A stretch of 17,027 bases of DNA from Cloacimonetes bacterium SCGC AAA252-N17 (GTDB lineage Bacteria; Cloacimonadota; Cloacimonadia; JGIOTU-2), in contig ASNI01000056.1 of the NCBI GenBank assembly GCA_000404785.1, positions 1 to 17,027 of the forward strand. The letters are read 5' to 3'. Every line of letters starts with the position of its first letter. Position 1 is the stretch's first letter. Of this stretch, positions 1 to 5,799 are shown piece after piece. The position numbers and the translations under genes are program-made. The notes under the pieces are model-generated. The model did not search any database. It was not told the DNA's origin and saw only the letters and a list, made by a program, of their open reading frames with translations.

Positions 1-291
1 CATCATGGGATCCAGCAGGAATTTTTTTAAAGCATTGTAATTAAATGAATCATTATAATATCCTTCGGATGAGTAGTCGCCCTTTTGCAAACGAATCTCC
101 CTGGGATTATGAAAACCGTCGATTGAAGCCCGAATTACTTGTCGTGTTGAATTTTTGCGAATATATTCTGCAAACCGATCTGCGAACACTGTTTTACCTG
201 ATGCATCGATACCATCAATTGCAATTTTTATTGGATTGTCACGGTTTTTTGAATCCACTATTTCTTGTAATGTAAAAAAAAATCTTTGCAT
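1..291 (-). CDS. Uridine-kinase-like P-loop NTPase, N-terminal part (runs off left edge)
   Basis: The visible 97 residues contain a Walker A motif, GIDASGKT, at about residues 27-34. This is followed by RASIDGFHNPR (about 54-64) and an EGYY...DSFNY segment (about 76-85), a pattern I recognise from uridine kinase/phosphoribulokinase-type nucleoside kinases. Such enzymes transfer phosphate from a nucleoside triphosphate to a small substrate in the cytoplasm; the exact substrate cannot be told from this fragment. The C-terminal part lies outside the window. The ATG at 291 is the first in-frame start after an in-frame TAG, but it has no well-placed ribosome binding site. A second ATG at 350, in another frame, has a good AAGGA-like site and would join this frame if the nine-T run at 274-282 held one more T. 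The real start is therefore uncertain. The gene diverges from the PAS lipoprotein gene. Confidence is high for a P-loop kinase and lower for uridine as substrate. Confidence 0.75.
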   Translation of the reverse strand, partial: MQRFFFTLQEIVDSKNRDNPIKIAIDGIDASGKTVFADRFAEYIRKNSTRQVIRASIDGFHNPREIRLQKGDYSSEGYYNDSFNYNALKKFLLDPMM

Positions 292-350
292 CCTAACCAA
301 TTTTCCAAATCTTCTTTATCTGCATAACGCATTTCAAAATCTTCGCGCAT
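258..350 (-). CDS. Possible 30-residue ORF, or the true 5' end of the kinase gene
   Basis: This short frame begins MREDFEMRYADKEDL and ends in TAG. It has a good ribosome binding site (AAAGGA, about 7 bases before the ATG at 350) and overlaps the start of the kinase frame. One added T in the T9 run (274-282) would fuse it to the kinase and give an N-terminal extension of about 20 residues. It may be a separate leader peptide, a programmed slippage arrangement, or the product of a homopolymer sequencing error. I do not recognise it as a known peptide. Confidence 0.3.
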   Translation of the reverse strand: MREDFEMRYADKEDLENWLGCKDFFLHYKK

Positions 351-456
351 GGTACATCCTTTTGATTGTCTGCATGATCTGAACGAATGAATGCGTCAAT
401 ATTTTTGTGCTAAACGTTTTGATAAAGGTTCTTTTAAATTCATGCATTATATTTTC

Positions 457-462
457 TTGACA
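457..462 (+). promoter_or_regulatory. Candidate -35-like TTGACA upstream of the PAS lipoprotein
   Basis: A perfect TTGACA lies 54 bases before the ATG at 516. No convincing TATAAT-like or FCB-type TAnnTTTG box follows at normal spacing, so only position and the hexamer support it. The 351-515 stretch is the divergent intergenic region between the kinase and the PAS lipoprotein and holds nothing else I can name. Confidence 0.2.
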
Positions 463-515
463 CAGATTAAAAGTTTTCCCAAGAGGGAGGGTAATCTAAA
501 TGATTGAGAGGTTCT

Positions 516-1016
516 ATGAAATACGTAAAATGCATCATTATTTTGGGTTTAATTACGTTGCTTTTTGCCGGTTGTACCAATCAAGATCTTGCACTGGAGA
601 ATGCTAAGTTAAAACAAATGCTCGTAGTGCTTGAAGAAGAGATGGAGATATCCGAACAAAAATACGATGATCTTGTCAAGACGATAAGCGAATGGACAGA
701 CGAAGCGATAGTCATCTGTAATATGGATGGGCAAGTTGTAAATGCAAATGACAAGTATTGCGACCTTCTGGGCTATTCTCTTGCAGAATTAAAGGAAAAG
801 ACCTATCATGAACTCACTCCTGAAAAATGGTATGCGATGGAAGACAGTCTCAGAGATTATCAAGTCTTTATGCGAGGATACTCGGATATCTATGAGAAAG
901 AGTACGTAGGCAAAGGCGGAAAAATCATTCCAATTCGCACAAGAGCATGGTTACTGCGAGACCAGTCTGGAAATCCTTCAAAATTTATTGGTCTTGTGAA
1001 AAAATTATCTGATTAA
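516..1016 (+). CDS. PAS-domain lipoprotein
   Basis: The 166-residue product starts with a lipoprotein signal peptide: a hydrophobic stretch ending LLFAGC with the lipidated cysteine at about residue 20. A predicted coiled coil rich in Glu, Lys and Leu follows (about 25-60), then one PAS domain (about 60-160). The PAS domain shows the typical NANDKYCDLLGYS segment and ends with a PAC-like strand, RTRAWLLRDQSGNPSKFIGL. PAS domains bind small ligands or sense redox state, but no kinase, cyclase or other output domain is attached, so it probably works through a partner or by dimerising. I chose the ATG at 516 rather than the TTG at 504 because GAGAGG lies just upstream and the signal peptide then starts cleanly. 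It is the only confident plus-strand gene in the window. The location (inner or outer membrane) is not determined. Confidence 0.85.
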   Translation: MKYVKCIIILGLITLLFAGCTNQDLALENAKLKQMLVVLEEEMEISEQKYDDLVKTISEWTDEAIVICNMDGQVVNANDKYCDLLGYSLAELKEKTYHELTPEKWYAMEDSLRDYQVFMRGYSDIYEKEYVGKGGKIIPIRTRAWLLRDQSGNPSKFIGLVKKLSD

Positions 1017-1052
1017 TATACTCAAGTTTCTCAGTAGTGGAAATCACTTATG

Positions 1053-1183
1053 CTTTACCAATTCGCCATCTGGCGGATGGTAAAGAGAGTGGGTAAGATA
1101 GAGGACTGATGGTAAAGAGTAGAGTGTGGTTCTCTTTACCAATTCTCTATCTCTCCTCTTTACCAATTCCTAAATTGGTAAAG
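1053..1183. repeat. Cluster of three hairpins built from a CTTTACCA(A)TT / GGTAAAG palindromic repeat
   Basis: Six copies of one short motif occur in alternating orientation. They form three hairpins: 1053-1085 (about 14 bp with a bulged A), 1111-1119 with 1132-1140 (perfect 9 bp, GGTAAAGAG/CTCTTTACC), and 1158-1168 with 1173-1183 (perfect 11 bp, CTTTACCAATT/AATTGGTAAAG, 4-base loop). GATGGTAAAGAG is also directly repeated at 1076-1087 and 1108-1119. The cluster lies between the convergent PAS and acetyltransferase genes, so it may act in termination or be a REP-like element. No long U-run follows the hairpins. Confidence 0.75.
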
Positions 1184-1432
1184 TAATAACTAAAGAAGCC
1201 CATGATTCTACATTCATTCCTATTATCTTCTATAGTCTCTCTACCTTCTGCAGGTGTGGTTTTAAACAGTGAAGTTATAAAATTTTTCATTACACCTGCA
1301 AAACTTCATTTAATATATAATTCCCAAAAGTACGATCCGCTGAATGGACAGATTGTTTGTTAATGGTTAAGCGTGCTGCGAATTCAGAAAGATTCCGTCC
1401 AAAACAAACCCGAAGCCAACCACAGAGGCATT
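1184..1432. other. Non-coding stretch with a 9-bp inverted repeat
   Basis: I find no credible gene here. The clear structure is TGCAGGTGT at 1249-1257 and its exact reverse complement at 1292-1300, 34 bases apart. The part next to the acetyltransferase (about 1330-1432) has scattered imperfect inverted segments, for example GTTTGTT facing AACAAAC, that resemble a decayed recombination or repeat element. Confidence 0.5.
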
Positions 1433-1442
1433 GTTATACGAA
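1433..1442. repeat. Left arm of the 10-bp inverted repeat flanking the acetyltransferase
   Basis: GTTATACGAA here is the exact reverse complement of TTCGTATAAC at 2307-2316. The two copies bracket exactly one gene, whose stop codon lies immediately inside this copy. GTTATAC fits the GTTRRRY core at integron cassette borders, but I could not build a full attC site around it. Confidence 0.6.
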
Positions 1443-2279
1443 TTATTCAATACTAATTTTAACATCATTTCTTATTATTGCTTCAACAGTTTTTATTCTC
1501 ATAAATCCAAATTTTTCATAAAGATTTACAGCTGGTTTTGCAGATTCATAGACTGTTAAATAACAAGAAATCAAAGGCTCGGTTGAAAGAAATAATTGCA
1601 GCAAATATTCTCCAATCGATTTCCCTCTATAATCAGGATGAACACAGATTGAATAGAGATATTTCTTATTTTTCTTTGGAATTAAATAACCAATACAAGA
1701 ACCAATAATATTGTCTTTATTATGACAAATATAAGTAAGCTTTGGAATTGGTGCTTTAGGAAATGATTGGAGCATTTTTTCCCAATTACTGTTCATATAA
1801 TCTTTATCATCAGAATAACAGAGATAATGAAAATCAATCAACTCTTTATAACCGCTTATGTTTTTTGAAATTGTGAAATTTGAATTTAACTCAGGATTAG
1901 GTTTATGAAAATTTTCATTGCATTCATATTGATGCATATAATCAATTCCTTTGAATCTATTTAGAATATTCTTCGAATCGAAGCAATGTGAAAATGTTAT
2001 ATAGTTTTGATGATTGTTTATTATCAATTCTGAAATATTATTAAATAGTTGCTCATTAAAATCATCTTTCCAATAAGAACTTAAATACAATTTTATTGAT
2101 ATTTTGTTATTAAAAAATTTTAAATGAATAAAACCGAGATAGAGATTTTTGTCTTTAATTAAATAAATCTCATCATTTTCATTGATATATCTAATAATTT
2201 TTTCTTTTACTCCTGATTGAATTTGATTACTAAACTCTATCAAGTTGTTAAAATCTATTAAATGTTTCTTTAGCTTCAT
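1443..2279 (-). CDS. GNAT-family N-acetyltransferase
   Basis: The 278-residue product has a GNAT domain in its C-terminal half. The acetyl-CoA binding motif A is at about 210-227 (VHPDYRGKSIGEYLL), and a typical NLYEKFGF segment follows at about 252-259. GNAT enzymes move an acetyl group from acetyl-CoA to an amine; the substrate here is unknown. The first 130 residues are rich in Ile, Asn, Lys and Phe and are not recognised; they could be a degenerate second GNAT-like domain. The ATG at 2279 has AAGGA about 10 bases upstream. The gene is clearly more AT-rich than its neighbours, lies 41 bases after the end of selB, and is bracketed by a 10-bp inverted repeat. It looks like a recent insertion behind the sel genes rather than part of their pathway. 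Confidence 0.85.
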   Translation of the reverse strand: MKLKKHLIDFNNLIEFSNQIQSGVKEKIIRYINENDEIYLIKDKNLYLGFIHLKFFNNKISIKLYLSSYWKDDFNEQLFNNISELIINNHQNYITFSHCFDSKNILNRFKGIDYMHQYECNENFHKPNPELNSNFTISKNISGYKELIDFHYLCYSDDKDYMNSNWEKMLQSFPKAPIPKLTYICHNKDNIIGSCIGYLIPKKNKKYLYSICVHPDYRGKSIGEYLLQLFLSTEPLISCYLTVYESAKPAVNLYEKFGFMRIKTVEAIIRNDVKISIE

Positions 2280-2306
2280 TAAATTTTTCCTTTATAAAAA
2301 ATCAAT

Positions 2307-2316
2307 TTCGTATAAC
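2307..2316. repeat. Right arm of the inverted repeat flanking the acetyltransferase
   Basis: TTCGTATAAC is the partner of GTTATACGAA at 1433-1442. It lies between the end of selB (2321) and the acetyltransferase start. Confidence 0.6.
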
Positions 2317-2320
2317 ACTT

Positions 2321-4258
2321 CTATCCGCTCAATAAATTCTTCCCTTTTTCAGATAAAATTCTAAAATCCCCCTTACGAACCGTCCATCCCAGATCATCAA
2401 AATAGGATAGAAGCAGCAGGCATATTTTTCTGTTTGCATTCAGTTGATCCCGAAAATCAGCAATGATCAGCTTGTCATTTTTCTTGAAGTGCTCCAATAA
2501 AACCTTCTCCGCCTTTTTTATGATCTCAGCATGAATGAACGAACCCTCAATTGTGAAGATTTTTTTATTTTCGATGAGATAGCTGAGGATATTATTCAAA
2601 TCTTTTGACGAGATCTGCTCGCCTTCCGCAAATGCTCTTATCTCATTTATCACTGGCACTTTCATTCCGTAATTGAGCAAGAACTGATCGATTTTCTCAA
2701 TCTTCCGGATATCCTTTTCAGAAAGGGAAATCTTCTGTTCAGAAAGAGCAAAAGTACCTTCGACTTTCATAAGTATTCTGTCACGAATCATATCTTCCAA
2801 TAATATTTCCAGCAACTCATTGTCATTTGGATCATTCAAATTCAGCATGCCGTACAACTCTTCAAAAATCTTTCCCTTCTTTATGAGCGGATTGTCCTGA
2901 TGATGTGTTGTCAGAAGCTTTATTATCTCATCTTTTAGGTAATCAATCCTGAATTGTGTCATAAGCAGAAAATCTTTGTGATATCGCTTAACCTCAATGT
3001 CCTCAGGAAATGATCTTCTAATGATCTCAAGAAGTTCTTTCTCGGTTTTGTTAGATATTTCAGATAGAGAGGAGAGGGAAACCGCATGGGGCTGTTTTCT
3101 TACTTCTTCAGCAAGAAATTCGGATAAACCACCTTGAGCAATTGTTTTAAGATGCAGGATAATTTTTTGTGTTCTCTTTTTATGATGAAGAGGATATGCG
3201 TCGAGGATTTTTCCACCGCCGAGTGTGATATCGCTAGAAGTACTTCTTATGATAAAAGAGTCTCCAAAAATGGGAAAACACTCTTTTTCAAAATGGATCT
3301 GCACCAATCCGCTCTCTCCGCCCTGCAACGTATCCTTATCAAGCAGATGTATTCTTGCCTGGTCTTCAAAAGTTCCCATAAGAAAGAGTGCATGATTCCA
3401 TACCTCCAATGTTCTCTCGTGTTCAAACAAAGTGAGTTCTGCATCGATCATTTTGGTTGGTTTTATCACCCTCTCAGAAACCAGCATTCCCCTTGTAAAA
3501 TCCTGAATATCTAGTCCGACCACGTTAAGAGAAGCCCTCTGTCCTGAATATATTTCTTGAACTTCCTGCCCGTGGTGTTCGAGCTTTCTGATCCGCAACT
3601 CTTTGTTTACTGGAAGCAAATATAATGGAGTCGTTTTTGTTGCTTTTCCTTGCAATACAGATCCGTTGATAACCGTTCCAAATCCCTGCACACTGAATAT
3701 TCTATCGATATACATTCTGAAAAAACAACCGCCCGAACGCTGCTCAATATGTTCTGTGATCTTAATGATCTCTTTCTGTAATTCCTCAATTCCGGTATTA
3801 TCTTTGACTGAAGTTCTGATAATTGGTGCATTTTCCAGAAATGTGCCACCTACGAATTCACTTATCTCAAGTTCAACGAGTTCTAAAATTTCTTCATCGA
3901 CCGTATCACTTTTTGTGAGAGCAATTATGCCATTCCTGATCCCAAGAAGCTCCATTATGTGCAAGTGTTCTCTTGTTTGCGGCATGATACTGCTGTCTGC
4001 AGCAATGGTAAAAAGCACGAAATCTATGGTACTGGCGCCTGATATCATAGTATTGATAAAATCCTTATGCCCGGGTACATCGATAATACCGATGCTGTTA
4101 CCGCCCGGTAGATCGAGGTGTGTAAAGCCGAGATGGATCGTTATTCCACGCTGTTTTTCATCTTTGTGTGTATCGCAGTCAAAATTTGTAAGTGCTTTTA
4201 TGAGCGCAGTTTTTCCGTGGTCAACATGACCGGCTGTGCCCATTATCAGATGTTTCAT
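2321..4258 (-). CDS. selB: Selenocysteine-specific elongation factor SelB
   Basis: SelB is the GTPase that carries Sec-tRNA-Sec to ribosomes paused at a UGA followed by a SECIS hairpin. The 645-residue product shows the EF-Tu-type G domain: GHVDHGKT (about residues 10-17), a switch II region DVPGHKDF (about 60-67) and the NKxD-type motif TKSD (about 115). Two beta-barrel domains follow to about residue 340. The C-terminal 270 residues match the position of the winged-helix repeats that bind the SECIS RNA. Length is normal for bacterial SelB. The ATG at 4258 follows the selA stop by a single base (TAA-T-ATG), so translation is probably coupled to selA. A complete SelB with an intact G domain strongly implies that the cell reads some UGA codons as selenocysteine. 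Confidence 0.96.
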   Translation of the reverse strand: MKHLIMGTAGHVDHGKTALIKALTNFDCDTHKDEKQRGITIHLGFTHLDLPGGNSIGIIDVPGHKDFINTMISGASTIDFVLFTIAADSSIMPQTREHLHIMELLGIRNGIIALTKSDTVDEEILELVELEISEFVGGTFLENAPIIRTSVKDNTGIEELQKEIIKITEHIEQRSGGCFFRMYIDRIFSVQGFGTVINGSVLQGKATKTTPLYLLPVNKELRIRKLEHHGQEVQEIYSGQRASLNVVGLDIQDFTRGMLVSERVIKPTKMIDAELTLFEHERTLEVWNHALFLMGTFEDQARIHLLDKDTLQGGESGLVQIHFEKECFPIFGDSFIIRSTSSDITLGGGKILDAYPLHHKKRTQKIILHLKTIAQGGLSEFLAEEVRKQPHAVSLSSLSEISNKTEKELLEIIRRSFPEDIEVKRYHKDFLLMTQFRIDYLKDEIIKLLTTHHQDNPLIKKGKIFEELYGMLNLNDPNDNELLEILLEDMIRDRILMKVEGTFALSEQKISLSEKDIRKIEKIDQFLLNYGMKVPVINEIRAFAEGEQISSKDLNNILSYLIENKKIFTIEGSFIHAEIIKKAEKVLLEHFKKNDKLIIADFRDQLNANRKICLLLLSYFDDLGWTVRKGDFRILSEKGKNLLSG

Positions 4259-4259
4259 A

Positions 4260-5645
4260 TTATGATTTGATTATATTCTTGATCTGCTTTGCAATCTCGG
4301 TTGTCTGATCGCTATTAAGAGTAAACACATCAAACAATAGTGAACCCTCACGAAGAATGCCAAGAATCGGCTTATCTAATTGCAGCAATCTATGAAATAG
4401 TTGCTCAGGAGAAAGCTTAGTTTTAAAAAGATCGAGCTGAACTGCATAGCTGGGAATCTCAACCTGTGGCAGCGTTCCTCCGCCGCATCGAGCAATATTA
4501 TCAATAATTTTATTAGAAATATTCTCTTTTGATAATAGCTTTGAGAATTCTTTTGCTTTCTTATGAAGCTCATCTTTTTTCTGATCCAGCATGCGGAAAA
4601 CAGGTACGTTTTCAAGAAGAGTTTCATCCTTGAGGTAGCATCTGAGCACTGTAGAAAGCGCTGCAAGAGTCATTTTACCTACGCGAAGCACACGCATTAG
4701 CGGTGACTTCCTCAATTTTTGGATGTACTTCTTTTTCCCGGCAATGATGCCCGCCTGCGGACCGCCGAGTAGTTTATCACAACTGAACATCACAAGATCC
4801 GCTCCTGATCGTATTGCAGATATAACATCCGGCTCGGTATCCAGAGGTAACCCTTTCGGCTTACGTAAAAGACCTGATCCCAGATCATATATGCAAACAA
4901 GTCCATGAGCATGAGCGCATTCAGCCAACTTTTCTATCTCAATTTCCTCAAAAAATCCCTGAATATAATAATTGGATTTATGAGCTTTGAACAATACCGC
5001 AGTTTCTTCAGTAATCGCTGCTTCATAATCCGAAATCCGTGTCCTGTTTGTTGTGCCGACCTCCACCATTATTGCACCGCTTTGCTGCATGATTTCCGGT
5101 ATTCTGAATGAGCCGCCGATCTCAATAAGCTCACCTCGTGAAATTACTACTTCCTTGTTTTCACAAAAGGTTTTAAGCGACAGATAGACGCCGGCAGCAT
5201 TATTATTCACCACAACTGCGTCCTCAGCTCCTGTGATGAAGGTAACAAGATCGTTGATATGATCTTCCCTGTTTCCACGCTTTCCCTTTTCCAGATCGAA
5301 CTCAAGATTTGAATACCCTTCAATTATCTCAGCAACCTCACGTGTAAGTTTTGAACCAAGGGGTGCCCGTCCAAGATTCGTATGCAGGACAATACCAGTC
5401 GCATTGATAATTGGCTTAAAAGACGAAGTACCAATATGATATACTCTTTGCTTTATTAGAGCGCATATCTTATCATCGGATGGAATTCTCTTCCCTTTAA
5501 GAACAGATTCTCTGACCTTATTTAATACTTGTCGGATCGAGAAAACTGTAAGATCCTCACCAAATTTAGATATGAGCTTTTTGATTTCGGAGTCCTTCAT
5601 CAATGTATCAACTCCGGGAATTTTTCTGAGTTCGTTATTATCCAT
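4260..5645 (-). CDS. selA: L-seryl-tRNA(Sec) selenium transferase SelA
   Basis: SelA converts Ser-tRNA-Sec to Sec-tRNA-Sec using selenophosphate and pyridoxal phosphate. The 461-residue product has family features in order: an N-terminal helical domain beginning LRKIPGVDTL, the INATGIVLHTNLGRAPL segment (about 80-96), NNNAAGVYL (about 147-155), and the PLP-lysine region SCDKLLGGPQAG, with the lysine at about 291. Length is normal. The ATG at 5645 has an AGGAT-like site just upstream. tRNA-Sec lies about 28 bases upstream and selB starts 1 base after the stop, so tRNA, selA and selB probably share a transcript. selD (selenophosphate synthetase) is not in the window. Confidence 0.96.
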   Translation of the reverse strand: MDNNELRKIPGVDTLMKDSEIKKLISKFGEDLTVFSIRQVLNKVRESVLKGKRIPSDDKICALIKQRVYHIGTSSFKPIINATGIVLHTNLGRAPLGSKLTREVAEIIEGYSNLEFDLEKGKRGNREDHINDLVTFITGAEDAVVVNNNAAGVYLSLKTFCENKEVVISRGELIEIGGSFRIPEIMQQSGAIMVEVGTTNRTRISDYEAAITEETAVLFKAHKSNYYIQGFFEEIEIEKLAECAHAHGLVCIYDLGSGLLRKPKGLPLDTEPDVISAIRSGADLVMFSCDKLLGGPQAGIIAGKKKYIQKLRKSPLMRVLRVGKMTLAALSTVLRCYLKDETLLENVPVFRMLDQKKDELHKKAKEFSKLLSKENISNKIIDNIARCGGGTLPQVEIPSYAVQLDLFKTKLSPEQLFHRLLQLDKPILGILREGSLLFDVFTLNSDQTTEIAKQIKNIIKS

Positions 5646-5672
5646 TTTATATCCTATTTTTAAAATAAAAAA

Positions 5673-5770
5673 TGGCCGAGAGGGCAGGAATCGAACCTGC
5701 CATAAACGGTGTTATCCGCTCACTACTGGTTTTGAAGACCAGCTGGAACACCAGTTCCTACCTCTCAACC
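5673..5770 (-). tRNA. selC: tRNA-Sec, anticodon UCA
   Basis: Read on the minus strand, the RNA has a D-arm with stem GGAAC/GTTCC and a 4-base loop. The anticodon arm is CTGGT-CTTCAAA-ACCAG, with anticodon TCA at 5735-5733. A long variable arm of about 7 bp (TGAGCGG/CCGTTTA) and a T-arm GCAGG-TTCGATT-CCTGC follow. The extra-long variable arm, UCA anticodon and tiny D-loop are hallmarks of bacterial tRNA-Sec. The ends are odd: GGTTGAGAGG at the 5' side can pair with CCTCTCGGCC at the 3' side for ten positions (two G-U pairs), more than the usual 8-bp acceptor stem. Exact mature ends are therefore uncertain. The gene starts about 29 bases after the selenoprotein stop codon and precedes selA. Confidence 0.93.
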
Positions 5771-5799
5771 GAAAGCTATGTTATATTTCCGGAAATACG

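Noticed and set aside
45..382. Plus-strand open frames at the left edge
   Set aside because: The opposite strand encodes a recognisable P-loop kinase through the same bases; the plus-strand products have no domain or signal features.
1053..1183. CRISPR array
   Set aside because: Repeats are short, alternate in orientation and have no regular spacers, and there are no cas genes.
1330..1445. A complete integron attC site next to the acetyltransferase
   Set aside because: One border fits GTTRRRY, but I could not find a matching second core and paired arms at the right spacing, and there is no integrase in the window.
3603..4229. A 208-residue plus-strand open frame inside selB
   Set aside because: It lies antisense to the conserved GTPase domain of SelB and its product is low in recognisable motifs; it is a shadow frame.
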